Positions 1-6,203 of a stretch of DNA of 7,057 nucleotides are shown in pieces (the first letter of the stretch is position 1; every line of letters starts with the position of its first letter). The translations under genes and the position numbers were made by a program. The DNA is from Betaproteobacteria bacterium. GTDB taxonomy: Bacteria > Pseudomonadota > Gammaproteobacteria > Burkholderiales > Burkholderiaceae. The notes beneath the pieces were generated by a model, which worked only from the letters and a program-made list of their open reading frames with translations, made no database searches and was not told the DNA's origin. The stretch spans positions 1-7,057 of the forward strand of contig JABMMT010000062.1 of the NCBI GenBank assembly GCA_013205155.1. Reading direction: 5' to 3'.

Positions 1-183
1 AAAAATTTTAAGTGGAAGGGTCCTGTATTTGAGATCTCCGCTTTAACAGGCCTTGGTTGCGATAAGCTTTGTTATGCCTTACAAGACTATTTAGACTCTG
101 TGCGTCGTGATCGTGATGATGCTGAGGAGCGCTTGGCTGATCCGCGCTACCAAGATCAAGCCGAAGATAAAACACCGGATTAA
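1..183 (+). CDS. obgE: Obg family GTPase ObgE/CgtA, C-terminal end (5' truncated by window)
   Basis: This is the last 60 codons of a reading frame that is open at base 1 and stops with TAA at 181-183. The peptide contains VFEISALTGLG, which matches the G5 region (SA motif) at the end of the Obg-type GTPase domain, followed by a helix (DKLCYALQDYLDSV) and a charged acidic tail ending in EDKTPD. Obg proteins are essential GTPases that bind the 50S ribosomal subunit and act in ribosome assembly and stress control. The N-terminal Obg fold and the G1-G4 motifs would lie upstream of the window. The call rests on the short G5 and tail match plus the known betaproteobacterial order obgE-proB, so the family assignment is good but comes from a fragment. 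Confidence 0.85.
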   Translation, partial: KNFKWKGPVFEISALTGLGCDKLCYALQDYLDSVRRDRDDAEERLADPRYQDQAEDKTPD

Positions 184-207
184 ATACGTATTTGAATATT
201 CAATTGA
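182..207. repeat. Three overlapping perfect palindromes filling the obgE-proB gap
   Basis: The 25-bp gap between obgE and proB is built of stacked dyads. AAATACGTATTT (182-193) is a perfect 12-bp palindrome, TTGAATATTCAA (192-203) is a second perfect 12-bp palindrome, and TCAATTGA (200-207) is an 8-bp one. All are read directly from the sequence. As RNA they would give only short AU hairpins with 4-bp stems, so a DNA-level role as a dimeric regulator site is more plausible than termination. AT-rich DNA makes chance palindromes more common, and no regulator is identified. No clear promoter hexamers or Shine-Dalgarno sequence are visible in the same gap. Confidence 0.45.
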
Positions 208-208
208 T

Positions 209-991
209 ATGACTGTACAAAAACTAAAACGCATTGTTGTCAAAGTGGGATCTAGCCTCGTTACGAATAACGGTGAAGGCTTAGATCATGCCGCGATTGC
301 CTTATGGGCTGATCAAGTGGCCTCTTTGCTCAAGGCTGGCCATGAAGTATTGATGGTCAGCTCAGGCGCTATTGCTGAAGGTATGCAACGCTTGGCTTGG
401 ACCAAACGCCCCCAAGACATTCATCAATTGCAAGCTGCTGCTGCAGTGGGTCAAATGGGTCTAGTCCAAGTTTATGAAAGCTGTTTTGCACGTTTTAATT
501 TACGTAGCGCACAAATTTTATTAACTAATGCAGATTTGGCGCACACAGAACGCAATGCCAATGCAAAAGCGACCTTAGAAACCTTACTCAAGTTAGGTGT
601 GGTGCCGATCATCAATGAAAACGACACTGTTGTTACTGATGAAATTAAATTTGGCGATAACGATAACTTAGCTGCATTGGTTGCCAATCTCATTCATGCT
701 GATCTTCTGATTATTTTGACCGATCAAGGCGGTTTGTATACTGCTGATCCGCGTCAAAATACCAATGCCACTCTCTTGAGTGATGCTGTGGCAGGCGACC
801 CTGCTTTAGAAAAAATGGCAGGTGGTGCAGCGAGTGAGCTGAGTAAAGGCGGCATGCTAACCAAAGTACTGGCTGCTAAGATTGCCGCTCAGACTGGTGC
901 CTCTACCGTGATTGCCTCTGGGCGTGAACCTCACGTTCTAACGCGTTTGTTAGCCGGTGAAAAAATCGGCACCTGCTTAAGAACAAATTAA
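209..991 (+). CDS. proB: Glutamate 5-kinase, short form without PUA domain
   Basis: ProB phosphorylates L-glutamate with ATP to give gamma-glutamyl phosphate, the first and proline-inhibited step of proline synthesis in the cytoplasm. The 260-residue product shows the amino-acid-kinase fold: KVGSS near residue 12, SSGAIAEG at 51-58, INENDTV at 135-141, GDNDNL at 149-154, TDQGGLYTADP at 171-181 and GGMLTK at 214-219. The start at 209 puts the conserved KRIVVKVGSS at the N-terminus, as in homologues. An in-frame ATG at 107 would overlap obgE by 77 bp and add an unconserved arm, so I reject it. No good Shine-Dalgarno precedes 209. E. coli ProB is 367 residues with a C-terminal PUA domain; this protein stops at GTCLRTN, exactly at the linker, and there is no room for PUA before the converging next gene. 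proA is not in the window. Confidence 0.93.
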   Translation: MTVQKLKRIVVKVGSSLVTNNGEGLDHAAIALWADQVASLLKAGHEVLMVSSGAIAEGMQRLAWTKRPQDIHQLQAAAAVGQMGLVQVYESCFARFNLRSAQILLTNADLAHTERNANAKATLETLLKLGVVPIINENDTVVTDEIKFGDNDNLAALVANLIHADLLIILTDQGGLYTADPRQNTNATLLSDAVAGDPALEKMAGGAASELSKGGMLTKVLAAKIAAQTGASTVIASGREPHVLTRLLAGEKIGTCLRTN

Positions 992-1007
992 GTCCCTATT
1001 AGTCGTA

Positions 1008-1559
1008 TCAAAGCGGGGGAGGCGCGATACTGCCAGTAAAACTATTGGGGTTCAGATTCCTCAGTATGTTTTGAATGTTCTTTTCTTGAGTCGTCATATT
1101 ACAGAAAGCCCCTTGTGCTAAGGCTGCCTGATAACGATTTGGAATCTGAGAGCTGATGTCACGCCAAGCGGCTAATGGATTTTCTTTCCAAAGACCATTT
1201 TCAAAGTTGCCATATAAACGCCACTGAAATGAGTCGCATCGAATCCCTTCGTATTGAGCTTGATTATCGCCACTGGGATTAGTCATCACAACGATATAGC
1301 GCGTTACTCCATCTGCACCAATCAAATTGGAGTTTGTATCCACTGCAAATTTGAAAATGGTAGCCCGTGAAACATAAAAGGGCTGTAAGGTGGTTTTGTT
1401 TGGCGGATTCAGGGGCATAGCAGTCATACCCTCTTTAAAGATCGTTGGGGCAAATGGGTCCACTCCACTTTGAAGGGCGTCTCCTGCACAGGCTATGAGA
1501 GCTAAGCAAATAAATACGCCACTAAAGTAGGATTTGAAGCGCTGGATCAGTAATGTCAT
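1008..1559 (-). CDS. CNP1-like family lipoprotein of unknown function
   Basis: The 183-residue product starts with a basic n-region (residues 1-9), a hydrophobic stretch (about 12-23) and a lipobox LIAC with the cysteine at 24, so it is predicted to be a lipoprotein; alanine at +2 does not signal inner-membrane retention in the E. coli scheme. The core block (FYVSRATIFKFAVD, residues about 61-74, then DGVTRYIVVMT, YEGIRC and a tryptophan-rich W-x4-AAWRDI region, with a late FC) matches my memory of the CNP1-like family found in betaproteobacteria. The function is unknown. Its ATG overlaps the rppH stop as ATGA, with no separate Shine-Dalgarno in front of it, so translation is probably coupled to rppH on one mRNA. 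It ends 16 bp from the converging proB stop. The CNP1 name is from recall and the lipoprotein prediction from visible sequence. Confidence 0.8.
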   Translation of the reverse strand: MTLLIQRFKSYFSGVFICLALIACAGDALQSGVDPFAPTIFKEGMTAMPLNPPNKTTLQPFYVSRATIFKFAVDTNSNLIGADGVTRYIVVMTNPSGDNQAQYEGIRCDSFQWRLYGNFENGLWKENPLAAWRDISSQIPNRYQAALAQGAFCNMTTQEKNIQNILRNLNPNSFTGSIAPPPL

Positions 1560-2155
1560 TTTGATTTGTGGTCTGTATTGGGTTCTGGAGGATGCTCTTC
1601 TTGATTCGAGTAAAGCGATTGCATGAGATCAAGGGGGGTACCCCAGGCAAGTTGTTGCATTCGCAATCCGCGGGCAAGGTAACGCGCCAGCTCTGAAAGC
1701 GCAAGTTGATATACCTCTCTTTTGAAGTCAATAACCCCGTCTAGTTGAATCCAGAAAGGTACCCAACGCCAGGCATCAAATTCAGGATGTTCTGATGCAC
1801 GTAGTTGGATATCGCTATCTAAACCCACTAAGCGTAGTAAAAACCAAATTTGTTTTTGCCCACGGTAAGCGGCGCGATGGATTCGGGTGGTATGTTGACG
1901 ACGTAAGTACTCTTCAGGGACGTCATAACGAAGCCAATCCCTAGTTCGTCCAATAATCTGGACGTGTTCTGGCAGCAAGCCTACCTCCTCTTGCAATTCG
2001 CGGAACATGGCCTGCTCGGGGCTCTCGCCATGCTGAATCCCGCCCTGCGGGAACTGCCACGAATGCTGCCCAACGCGTTTTCCCCAGAAAACCTCGTTAC
2101 GGGCGTTGAGGAGGACAATGCCGACATTCGGGCGATACCCTTCACGGTCAAGCAT
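1556..2155 (-). CDS. rppH: RNA pyrophosphohydrolase RppH (Nudix hydrolase)
   Basis: RppH removes pyrophosphate from the 5' end of triphosphorylated mRNAs, which opens them to 5'-end-dependent RNase E decay. The 199-residue protein has the diagnostic N-terminal GYRPNVGI (6-13), the WQFPQGGI segment (33-40) and a complete Nudix box at 38-60: G38, E44, R52, E53, E56, E57, G59 all in register with G-x5-E-x7-RE-U-x-EE-x-G-U. E. coli RppH is 176 residues; the extra length is a hydrophilic, probably disordered tail (EEHPPEPNTDHKSK) beyond the Nudix fold. The start is supported by a GAGG seven bases upstream and by the family N-terminus. It is divergent from proS and is followed by the 4-bp-overlapping CNP1 gene, an arrangement I recall from Burkholderiaceae. 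Older annotations call it nudH. Confidence 0.95.
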   Translation of the reverse strand: MLDREGYRPNVGIVLLNARNEVFWGKRVGQHSWQFPQGGIQHGESPEQAMFRELQEEVGLLPEHVQIIGRTRDWLRYDVPEEYLRRQHTTRIHRAAYRGQKQIWFLLRLVGLDSDIQLRASEHPEFDAWRWVPFWIQLDGVIDFKREVYQLALSELARYLARGLRMQQLAWGTPLDLMQSLYSNQEEHPPEPNTDHKSK

Positions 2156-2162
2156 GATCGTG

Positions 2163-2166
2163 CCTC
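2163..2166 (-). promoter_or_regulatory. Shine-Dalgarno site of rppH
   Basis: On the - strand GAGG is followed by seven bases and then the rppH ATG. This is the best-placed ribosome binding site among the genes of the window; proB, proS, ffh and ypjD have none as clear. It fixes the rppH start at 2155. Confidence 0.6.
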
Positions 2167-2176
2167 AAATCCTTTA

Positions 2177-2193
2177 AAATCAATGATTTGATT
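2177..2193. repeat. Nested inverted repeats in the rppH/proS divergent gap
   Basis: AAATCA (2177-2182) and TGATTT (2184-2189) form a 13-bp dyad around one central base. An overlapping pair, AATCAA (2178-2183) and TTGATT (2188-2193), forms a second dyad with a 4-base spacer. The unit TGATT therefore occurs three times, once inverted. It touches the -10 box of the proposed rppH promoter and covers its expected start point near 2184, so it could be an operator. It could equally be chance in AT-rich DNA. Confidence 0.4.
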
Positions 2194-2218
2194 ATATCCA
2201 TACATGAAAGCATCACAA
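2191..2218 (-). promoter_or_regulatory. Candidate sigma-70 promoter for rppH and the CNP1 gene
   Basis: Reading the - strand, TTGTGA (2218-2213, four of six matches to TTGACA) is followed by a 16-bp spacer and a perfect TATAAT (2196-2191). Transcription would start near 2184, giving a leader of about 28 bases that carries the rppH GAGG site. The -35 box lies inside the first codons of proS, so polymerase here would occlude proS initiation. This is motif matching by eye with no experimental support. Confidence 0.5.
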
Positions 2219-3946
2219 TCATTTCTCGCTACGCTAAAAGAAGCCCCTTCAGACGCTGAGGTGGTTTCGCACAAGCTCATGGTGCGTGCAGGTTTAATTC
2301 GCAAGCTCAGTGCAGGCATTTATAACTATTTACCCTTGGGTTTAAAAGTCATTCGCAAGGTGGAAAACATCATTCGCGAAGAAATGAATCGAGCAGGTGC
2401 TATTGAATTATTAATGCCAATGATTCAACCTGCTGAACTTTGGCAAGAGACGGGGCGCTGGGAAAAGATGGGGCCAGAGTTGTTACGTATTAAAGATCGC
2501 CATGATCGTGATTTTTTAATCCAACCAACTTCAGAAGAAGTGGTTACTGATTTAGCTCGCAATGAGATCAAGAGTTATAAACAGTTACCAGTCAATTTTT
2601 ACCAAATCCAAACGAAGTTCCGCGACGAGCGTCGTCCTCGTTTTGGCATCATGCGTGGACGTGAGTTCAGCATGAAAGATGCGTATTCATTTGACCGTGA
2701 TACCGAAGGCTTAAAAAAGTCTTACCAACTCATGTTTGATGCTTACACACGTATTTTTAAGCGAATGGGTTTACGGTTTCGTGCGGTGACAGCAGATAAT
2801 GGCGCTATTGGGGGTTCGGGCAGTCAAGAGTTTCATGTGATTGCAGATACTGGCGAAGACGCAATTGTGTATTGTCCAAATTCAGACTACGCAGCCAATC
2901 TTGAAGCAGCTGAATCTTTGGCTTTAATTGCCACAAGAGCTGCTGCAACTGCTGCGATGACTAAAATGCCAACGCCCGATAAAACGAATTGTGCTGATGT
3001 GGCAAAGTTCTTAAATGTGCCACTTGATAAGACAGTCAAGTCTTTACTCTTTGCAGCAGACCAAGAAATAGGTCCAGCCAAACTCTTTATGTTATTGGTG
3101 CGTGGTGATCATGAGTTAAATGAGGTCAAGGCTAGCAAGATTCCGGGAATGACTGGGTCTCGCTTTGCCACCGAAGCAGAAGTTCTGCAAGCTTGCAATG
3201 CGCCAGCAGGTTATTTAGGTCCCGTTGGCGTTAGCTCAGATGTCACTGTGGTGGCTGATCAAACTGTTGCCAATATGTCTGATTTTATTTGTGGAGCAAA
3301 CGCTGCAGGGCACCACCTTACGGGAGTGAACTGGGGCCGTGATCTACCAGAACCGATTGTGATGGATATTCGTAATGCAGTAATCGGTGATCCATCCCCA
3401 GATGGTAAGGGGGTAGTGGATATTTGTCGTGGCATTGAAGTTGGTCACGTATTCCAATTAGGAACAAGCTACTCAGAAGCGATGGGATGTACTTATTTGG
3501 ATCAACAAGGCAAAGCCCAAGCAATGGTGATGGGTTGTTATGGCATTGGTGTCACACGCTTACTTGGGGCAGCAATTGAGCAAGGCCATGATGAGCGCGG
3601 TATCATTTGGCCGATTTCGATGGCCCCATTTGAAGTGGTCATATGCCCCATGAACTACGATAGATCGGAGCTTGTTAAAGCTACAGCAGATCAACTCCAT
3701 GATGAATTATTAGCTGCTGGTATCGACGTTATTTTGGATGACCGTGGTGAGCGTCCTGGTGCCATGTTTGCTGATTGGGAGCTGATTGGTGCACCATTTC
3801 GCGTCGTGATCGGTGATCGCGGTCTAGTGGATTCTATAGTGGAATTTAAAGGGCGTACCGATGCTCAATCCCAAAATATCCCGCTAGCGGATATCAAAGC
3901 GAAAGTGATCACTGCCGTTCAAGCAGCGAAGAACTCAATTCAATAA
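2204..3946 (+). CDS. proS: Prolyl-tRNA synthetase, bacterial long form with editing domain
   Basis: ProRS charges tRNA-Pro with proline in the cytoplasm. The 580-residue product (E. coli: 572) has the bacterial layout. The class II catalytic core carries motif 1 in about 50-75, the QPTSEE substrate loop at 107-112, motif 2 FRDERRPRFG at 139-148 followed by REFSMKDAYSF, and motif 3 GCYGIGVTRLLGA at 444-456. Between motifs 2 and 3 sits the YbaK-type insertion (about 230-390) that hydrolyses mischarged Ala-tRNA-Pro, with K279 in LDKTVKS matching the known editing lysine of the E. coli enzyme, and GDHELNEVK at 301-309. A C-terminal anticodon-binding domain covers about 470-580. The start gives MKASQSFLATLKEAP, which aligns with the E. 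coli N-terminus, although no Shine-Dalgarno precedes it. It ends 2 bp from the converging ffh stop. Confidence 0.97.
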   Translation: MKASQSFLATLKEAPSDAEVVSHKLMVRAGLIRKLSAGIYNYLPLGLKVIRKVENIIREEMNRAGAIELLMPMIQPAELWQETGRWEKMGPELLRIKDRHDRDFLIQPTSEEVVTDLARNEIKSYKQLPVNFYQIQTKFRDERRPRFGIMRGREFSMKDAYSFDRDTEGLKKSYQLMFDAYTRIFKRMGLRFRAVTADNGAIGGSGSQEFHVIADTGEDAIVYCPNSDYAANLEAAESLALIATRAAATAAMTKMPTPDKTNCADVAKFLNVPLDKTVKSLLFAADQEIGPAKLFMLLVRGDHELNEVKASKIPGMTGSRFATEAEVLQACNAPAGYLGPVGVSSDVTVVADQTVANMSDFICGANAAGHHLTGVNWGRDLPEPIVMDIRNAVIGDPSPDGKGVVDICRGIEVGHVFQLGTSYSEAMGCTYLDQQGKAQAMVMGCYGIGVTRLLGAAIEQGHDERGIIWPISMAPFEVVICPMNYDRSELVKATADQLHDELLAAGIDVILDDRGERPGAMFADWELIGAPFRVVIGDRGLVDSIVEFKGRTDAQSQNIPLADIKAKVITAVQAAKNSIQ

Positions 3947-3948
3947 GT

Positions 3949-5331
3949 TTATTTTTTAAAGAGCCCACCAAGACCTTTGCCCGCCCCTTTTGCGGCCATC
4001 GAAGCCATGGTGCGAGCCATCTTGCCACCTTTAAATTGTTTCATCATGGTTTGCATTTGTTCAAACTGAGCAAGTAGGCGATTGACTTCTTGTACTTCAA
4101 CACCAGCACCAGCAGCAATGCGACGTTTACGACTTGCCTTTAGTAATTCTGGTTTACTGCGTTCGCGCGGCGTCATACTGTCAATCATTCCTCGCATCCG
4201 TGTAGTTTGTTTGTCGGCATTATTGAGATTCGTTTTTGATGCTGCTTGAGCCATTTGGCTTGGAAGTTTGTCCATCAAGCTAGCCATACCGCCCATCTTT
4301 TGCATTTGTAAAAGTTGATCACGGAAGTCCCCTAGATCAAACCCGCCTTTAGAAATCTTGGTTGCTAACTTCTCAGCTTGAGCGACATCCACATGCTGTT
4401 GTGCTTGCTCAACGAGTGCGAGAATATCGCCCATACCCAGAATGCGATTGGCCATCCGCGCTGCATCAAAGGCCTCAAGGCCATCCATCTTTTCTGCCAC
4501 CCCAATAAACTTGAGGGGCACGCCTGTGACTTGACGAACAGAAAGTGCAGCGCCACCGCGTGAGTCACCATCTAGTTTGGTGAGAATGACACCAGTTAAT
4601 GGCAAGGCCTCATGGAATGCTTTGGCAGTATTGACAGCATCTTGACCAAGCATGGCATCAACAACAAATAAGGTTTCTATCGGATTGAGGCTGGCATGCA
4701 ATGTTTTAATTTCCTGCATGAGGGCTTCGTCAATACCCAGACGTCCGGCGGTATCCACAAGCACCACATCAAAGTAGTGACGGCGCGCCCAGTCTAAAGC
4801 AGCCAGAGCAATATCGTTCGGTTTTTGATTGATATTGCTGGGAAAAAACTCCGCACCAACTTGCTTGGTAACCGTTTCTAATTGCTCAATAGCGGCTGGC
4901 CGGTAGACGTCACAAGAAACGGTGAGTACTTTCTTCTTCTTTTTCTCTTGCAGCCACTTGGCTAATTTGCCTACCGAGGTAGTCTTACCGGCACCTTGAA
5001 GGCCGGCCATCAAGATCACTGCAGGAGGCTGGGCAGCCAGATTAAGGTCGCCACTTTGATTAGTGTCGCCCTGCATGACTTGGGTAAGCTCGCGTTGTAC
5101 TACCCCAACTAATGCTTGACCAGGACTCAGGCTACCAACCACTTCTTCACCAAGGGCTTTAAATTTGATTTGCTCTAGTAAAGACTTCACTACCGGTAGG
5201 GCGACGTCAGCCTCCAGTAGGGCTAGGCGGATTTCCCGCAACATCTCGGCGGTATTGCTCTCTGTGAGGCGGGCTTGCCCCCGCATCGTTTTAACAACGC
5301 GCGATAGGCGATCGGTGAGGTTCTCTAGCAT
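3949..5331 (-). CDS. ffh: Signal recognition particle protein Ffh (SRP54)
   Basis: Ffh pairs with 4.5S RNA and the receptor FtsY to deliver ribosomes making inner-membrane proteins to the translocon. The 460-residue product shows an N-terminal helical N domain (1 to about 90) and a G domain with P-loop GLQGAGKTT (110-118), DVYRPAAIEQL (141-151), DTAGR (193-197) and TKLDGDSRGG (251-260). A methionine-rich M domain (from about 330) holds the RNA-binding helix RKRRIAAGAG-VEVQEVNRLL (401-420) and a Gly/Lys-rich tail. The length is close to E. coli Ffh (453). A lysine run near 130-134 falls where relatives also have KRKKK, so it is not a sign of error. The start gives MLENLTDRLS, the usual N-terminus. 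It is divergent from ypjD by 20 bp; the neighbourhood of ffh and ypjD is the same in E. coli. 4.5S RNA is not in this window. Confidence 0.97.
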   Translation of the reverse strand: MLENLTDRLSRVVKTMRGQARLTESNTAEMLREIRLALLEADVALPVVKSLLEQIKFKALGEEVVGSLSPGQALVGVVQRELTQVMQGDTNQSGDLNLAAQPPAVILMAGLQGAGKTTSVGKLAKWLQEKKKKKVLTVSCDVYRPAAIEQLETVTKQVGAEFFPSNINQKPNDIALAALDWARRHYFDVVLVDTAGRLGIDEALMQEIKTLHASLNPIETLFVVDAMLGQDAVNTAKAFHEALPLTGVILTKLDGDSRGGAALSVRQVTGVPLKFIGVAEKMDGLEAFDAARMANRILGMGDILALVEQAQQHVDVAQAEKLATKISKGGFDLGDFRDQLLQMQKMGGMASLMDKLPSQMAQAASKTNLNNADKQTTRMRGMIDSMTPRERSKPELLKASRKRRIAAGAGVEVQEVNRLLAQFEQMQTMMKQFKGGKMARTMASMAAKGAGKGLGGLFKK

Positions 5332-5351
5332 TTATCGATTAGACTTTCTAT

Positions 5352-6200
5352 ATGGATATTTTAGGTTACTCAAGTTTCGGTTGGCTCCCCCCGGCCCTTT
5401 ATTTGCTTTTACTGCTGTTTTTGAGTCAGAGAGCTAGCGCCGGCAAGGAATCCCCCTTATTTGCTGGGTTGATGCAAGCCTGTATTTTTGTGATTTTGCT
5501 ACTTCATGGCATTGAATTACACGATTCCGTCTTTACACCCCAAGGTTTCATCTTTGGATTTGCTCAGGACTTATCCTTGATTGCCTGGGTAGGCTTAGCG
5601 TTTTATTGGTTCCAATCCTGGTTTTTGCCAATCGCTAGCTTACTTTGGATGTTAATCTTATTCGCTTTATTTTGTTCTCTTCTCCCGATCTTTTTCCCTG
5701 GGGTAGTCATCTCTCCTTTGGCTGTTTCAGATCCCTGGTTCAAAGCCCACTTTATTGTGGCAACCATCTCAGTGGGTTTATTAAGTCTAGCGGCTATGCA
5801 GGCTATGTTGATGAGTGTTTATGACCGTGCCTTACACCGTCAACTAGCCATTGTCCCCAATAGCCGACTTGCGCATTGGTTGGAGGATTTGCCGCCACTG
5901 ATGATGATGGAAAGCCTGCTATTTAATTTACTTTATGTTGGTTTTGCACTCTTAACGATGACCATTTTTTCTGGCCTATTCTTTTCACAGGTTTTATTTG
6001 GCAAGCCTTTCGTGTTTGACCATAAAACTATTTTTGCACTGATCTCCTGGTTCTTATTTGCCGGTTTACTGATCGCCCGTTGGTGGGTTGGTTTACGTGG
6101 CTGGGCTGCAATTCGATGGGTATTGAGTGCGTATGTTGTTTTATTGCTTGCTTATGTTGGCAGTCGGTTTGTATTAGAAGTGATTCTTCAGAAAGTATGA
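5352..6200 (+). CDS. ypjD: Inner-membrane CcsA/YpjD-like cytochrome c assembly family protein
   Basis: The 282-residue product is almost wholly hydrophobic, with about eight membrane segments (roughly 11-24, 37-53, 69-88, 94-115, 130-154, 190-213, 225-243, 255-275). It resembles the YpjD branch of the CcsA/HemX-like family by the late block DHKTIFALISW (223-233), the R-W-WVGLRGW-AIRW stretch and the end SRFVLEVIL. Histidines at 52, 133 and 224 lie in or near membrane segments and are possible haem or metal ligands. The tryptophan-rich WGxxWxWD haem-handling motif of true CcsA is absent, so a haem-lyase role should not be assumed; the exact function is unknown to me. It stands divergent to ffh, as ypjD does in enterobacteria. 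No clear Shine-Dalgarno precedes the ATG. The next gene starts 3 bp after its TGA, so the two are likely cotranscribed. Confidence 0.82.
   Translation: MDILGYSSFGWLPPALYLLLLLFLSQRASAGKESPLFAGLMQACIFVILLLHGIELHDSVFTPQGFIFGFAQDLSLIAWVGLAFYWFQSWFLPIASLLWMLILFALFCSLLPIFFPGVVISPLAVSDPWFKAHFIVATISVGLLSLAAMQAMLMSVYDRALHRQLAIVPNSRLAHWLEDLPPLMMMESLLFNLLYVGFALLTMTIFSGLFFSQVLFGKPFVFDHKTIFALISWFLFAGLLIARWWVGLRGWAAIRWVLSAYVVLLLAYVGSRFVLEVILQKV
6190..6195 (+). promoter_or_regulatory. Weak Shine-Dalgarno supporting the TTG start of the PP0621-AmpD gene
   Basis: AGAAAG lies eight bases before TTG at 6204, inside the last codons of ypjD. It is a poor match to AGGAGG, but its spacing suits the TTG. TTG is the only candidate start that keeps the N-terminal membrane segment, because an in-frame TGA (6198-6200) lies just upstream. 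Reinitiation by ribosomes finishing ypjD could compensate for the weak site. Confidence 0.35.
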
Positions 6201-6203
6201 CCT

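Noticed and set aside
107..208. Upstream in-frame ATG that would extend proB by 34 residues into obgE
   Set aside because: The extension overlaps the conserved end of obgE and matches nothing in the ProB family; the conserved N-terminus begins at 209.
472..693. 73-codon - strand frame inside proB
   Set aside because: Antisense shadow of a strongly conserved gene, with no recognisable domain or ribosome site.
989..1035. Possible bidirectional terminator between proB and the CNP1 gene (TCCC/GGGA and GTATC/GATAC pairs)
   Set aside because: Stems are 4-5 bp with loops of 16 or more bases and there is no T run on either strand.
1522..1731. 69-codon - strand frame spanning the rppH-CNP1 junction
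   Set aside because: Out of frame with two genes that already explain the region; no domain seen.
1981..2319. 112-codon - strand frame crossing the rppH/proS gap
   Set aside because: It overlaps the well-supported starts of both rppH and proS and its peptide is low-complexity shadow sequence.
3926..3956. AACT/AGTT hairpin followed by a T run at the end of proS as a terminator
   Set aside because: The stem is only about 4 AT-rich pairs, too weak to call.
4931..4947. Run of Lys codons in ffh as a possible slippage or assembly error site
   Set aside because: The frame stays open on both sides, the length matches the family, and relatives are Lys/Arg-rich at the same place.
5165..5437. 90-codon + strand frame over the ffh start and ypjD start
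   Set aside because: Arg/Ser-rich antisense shadow of the ffh N domain; ypjD in another frame has clear family motifs.
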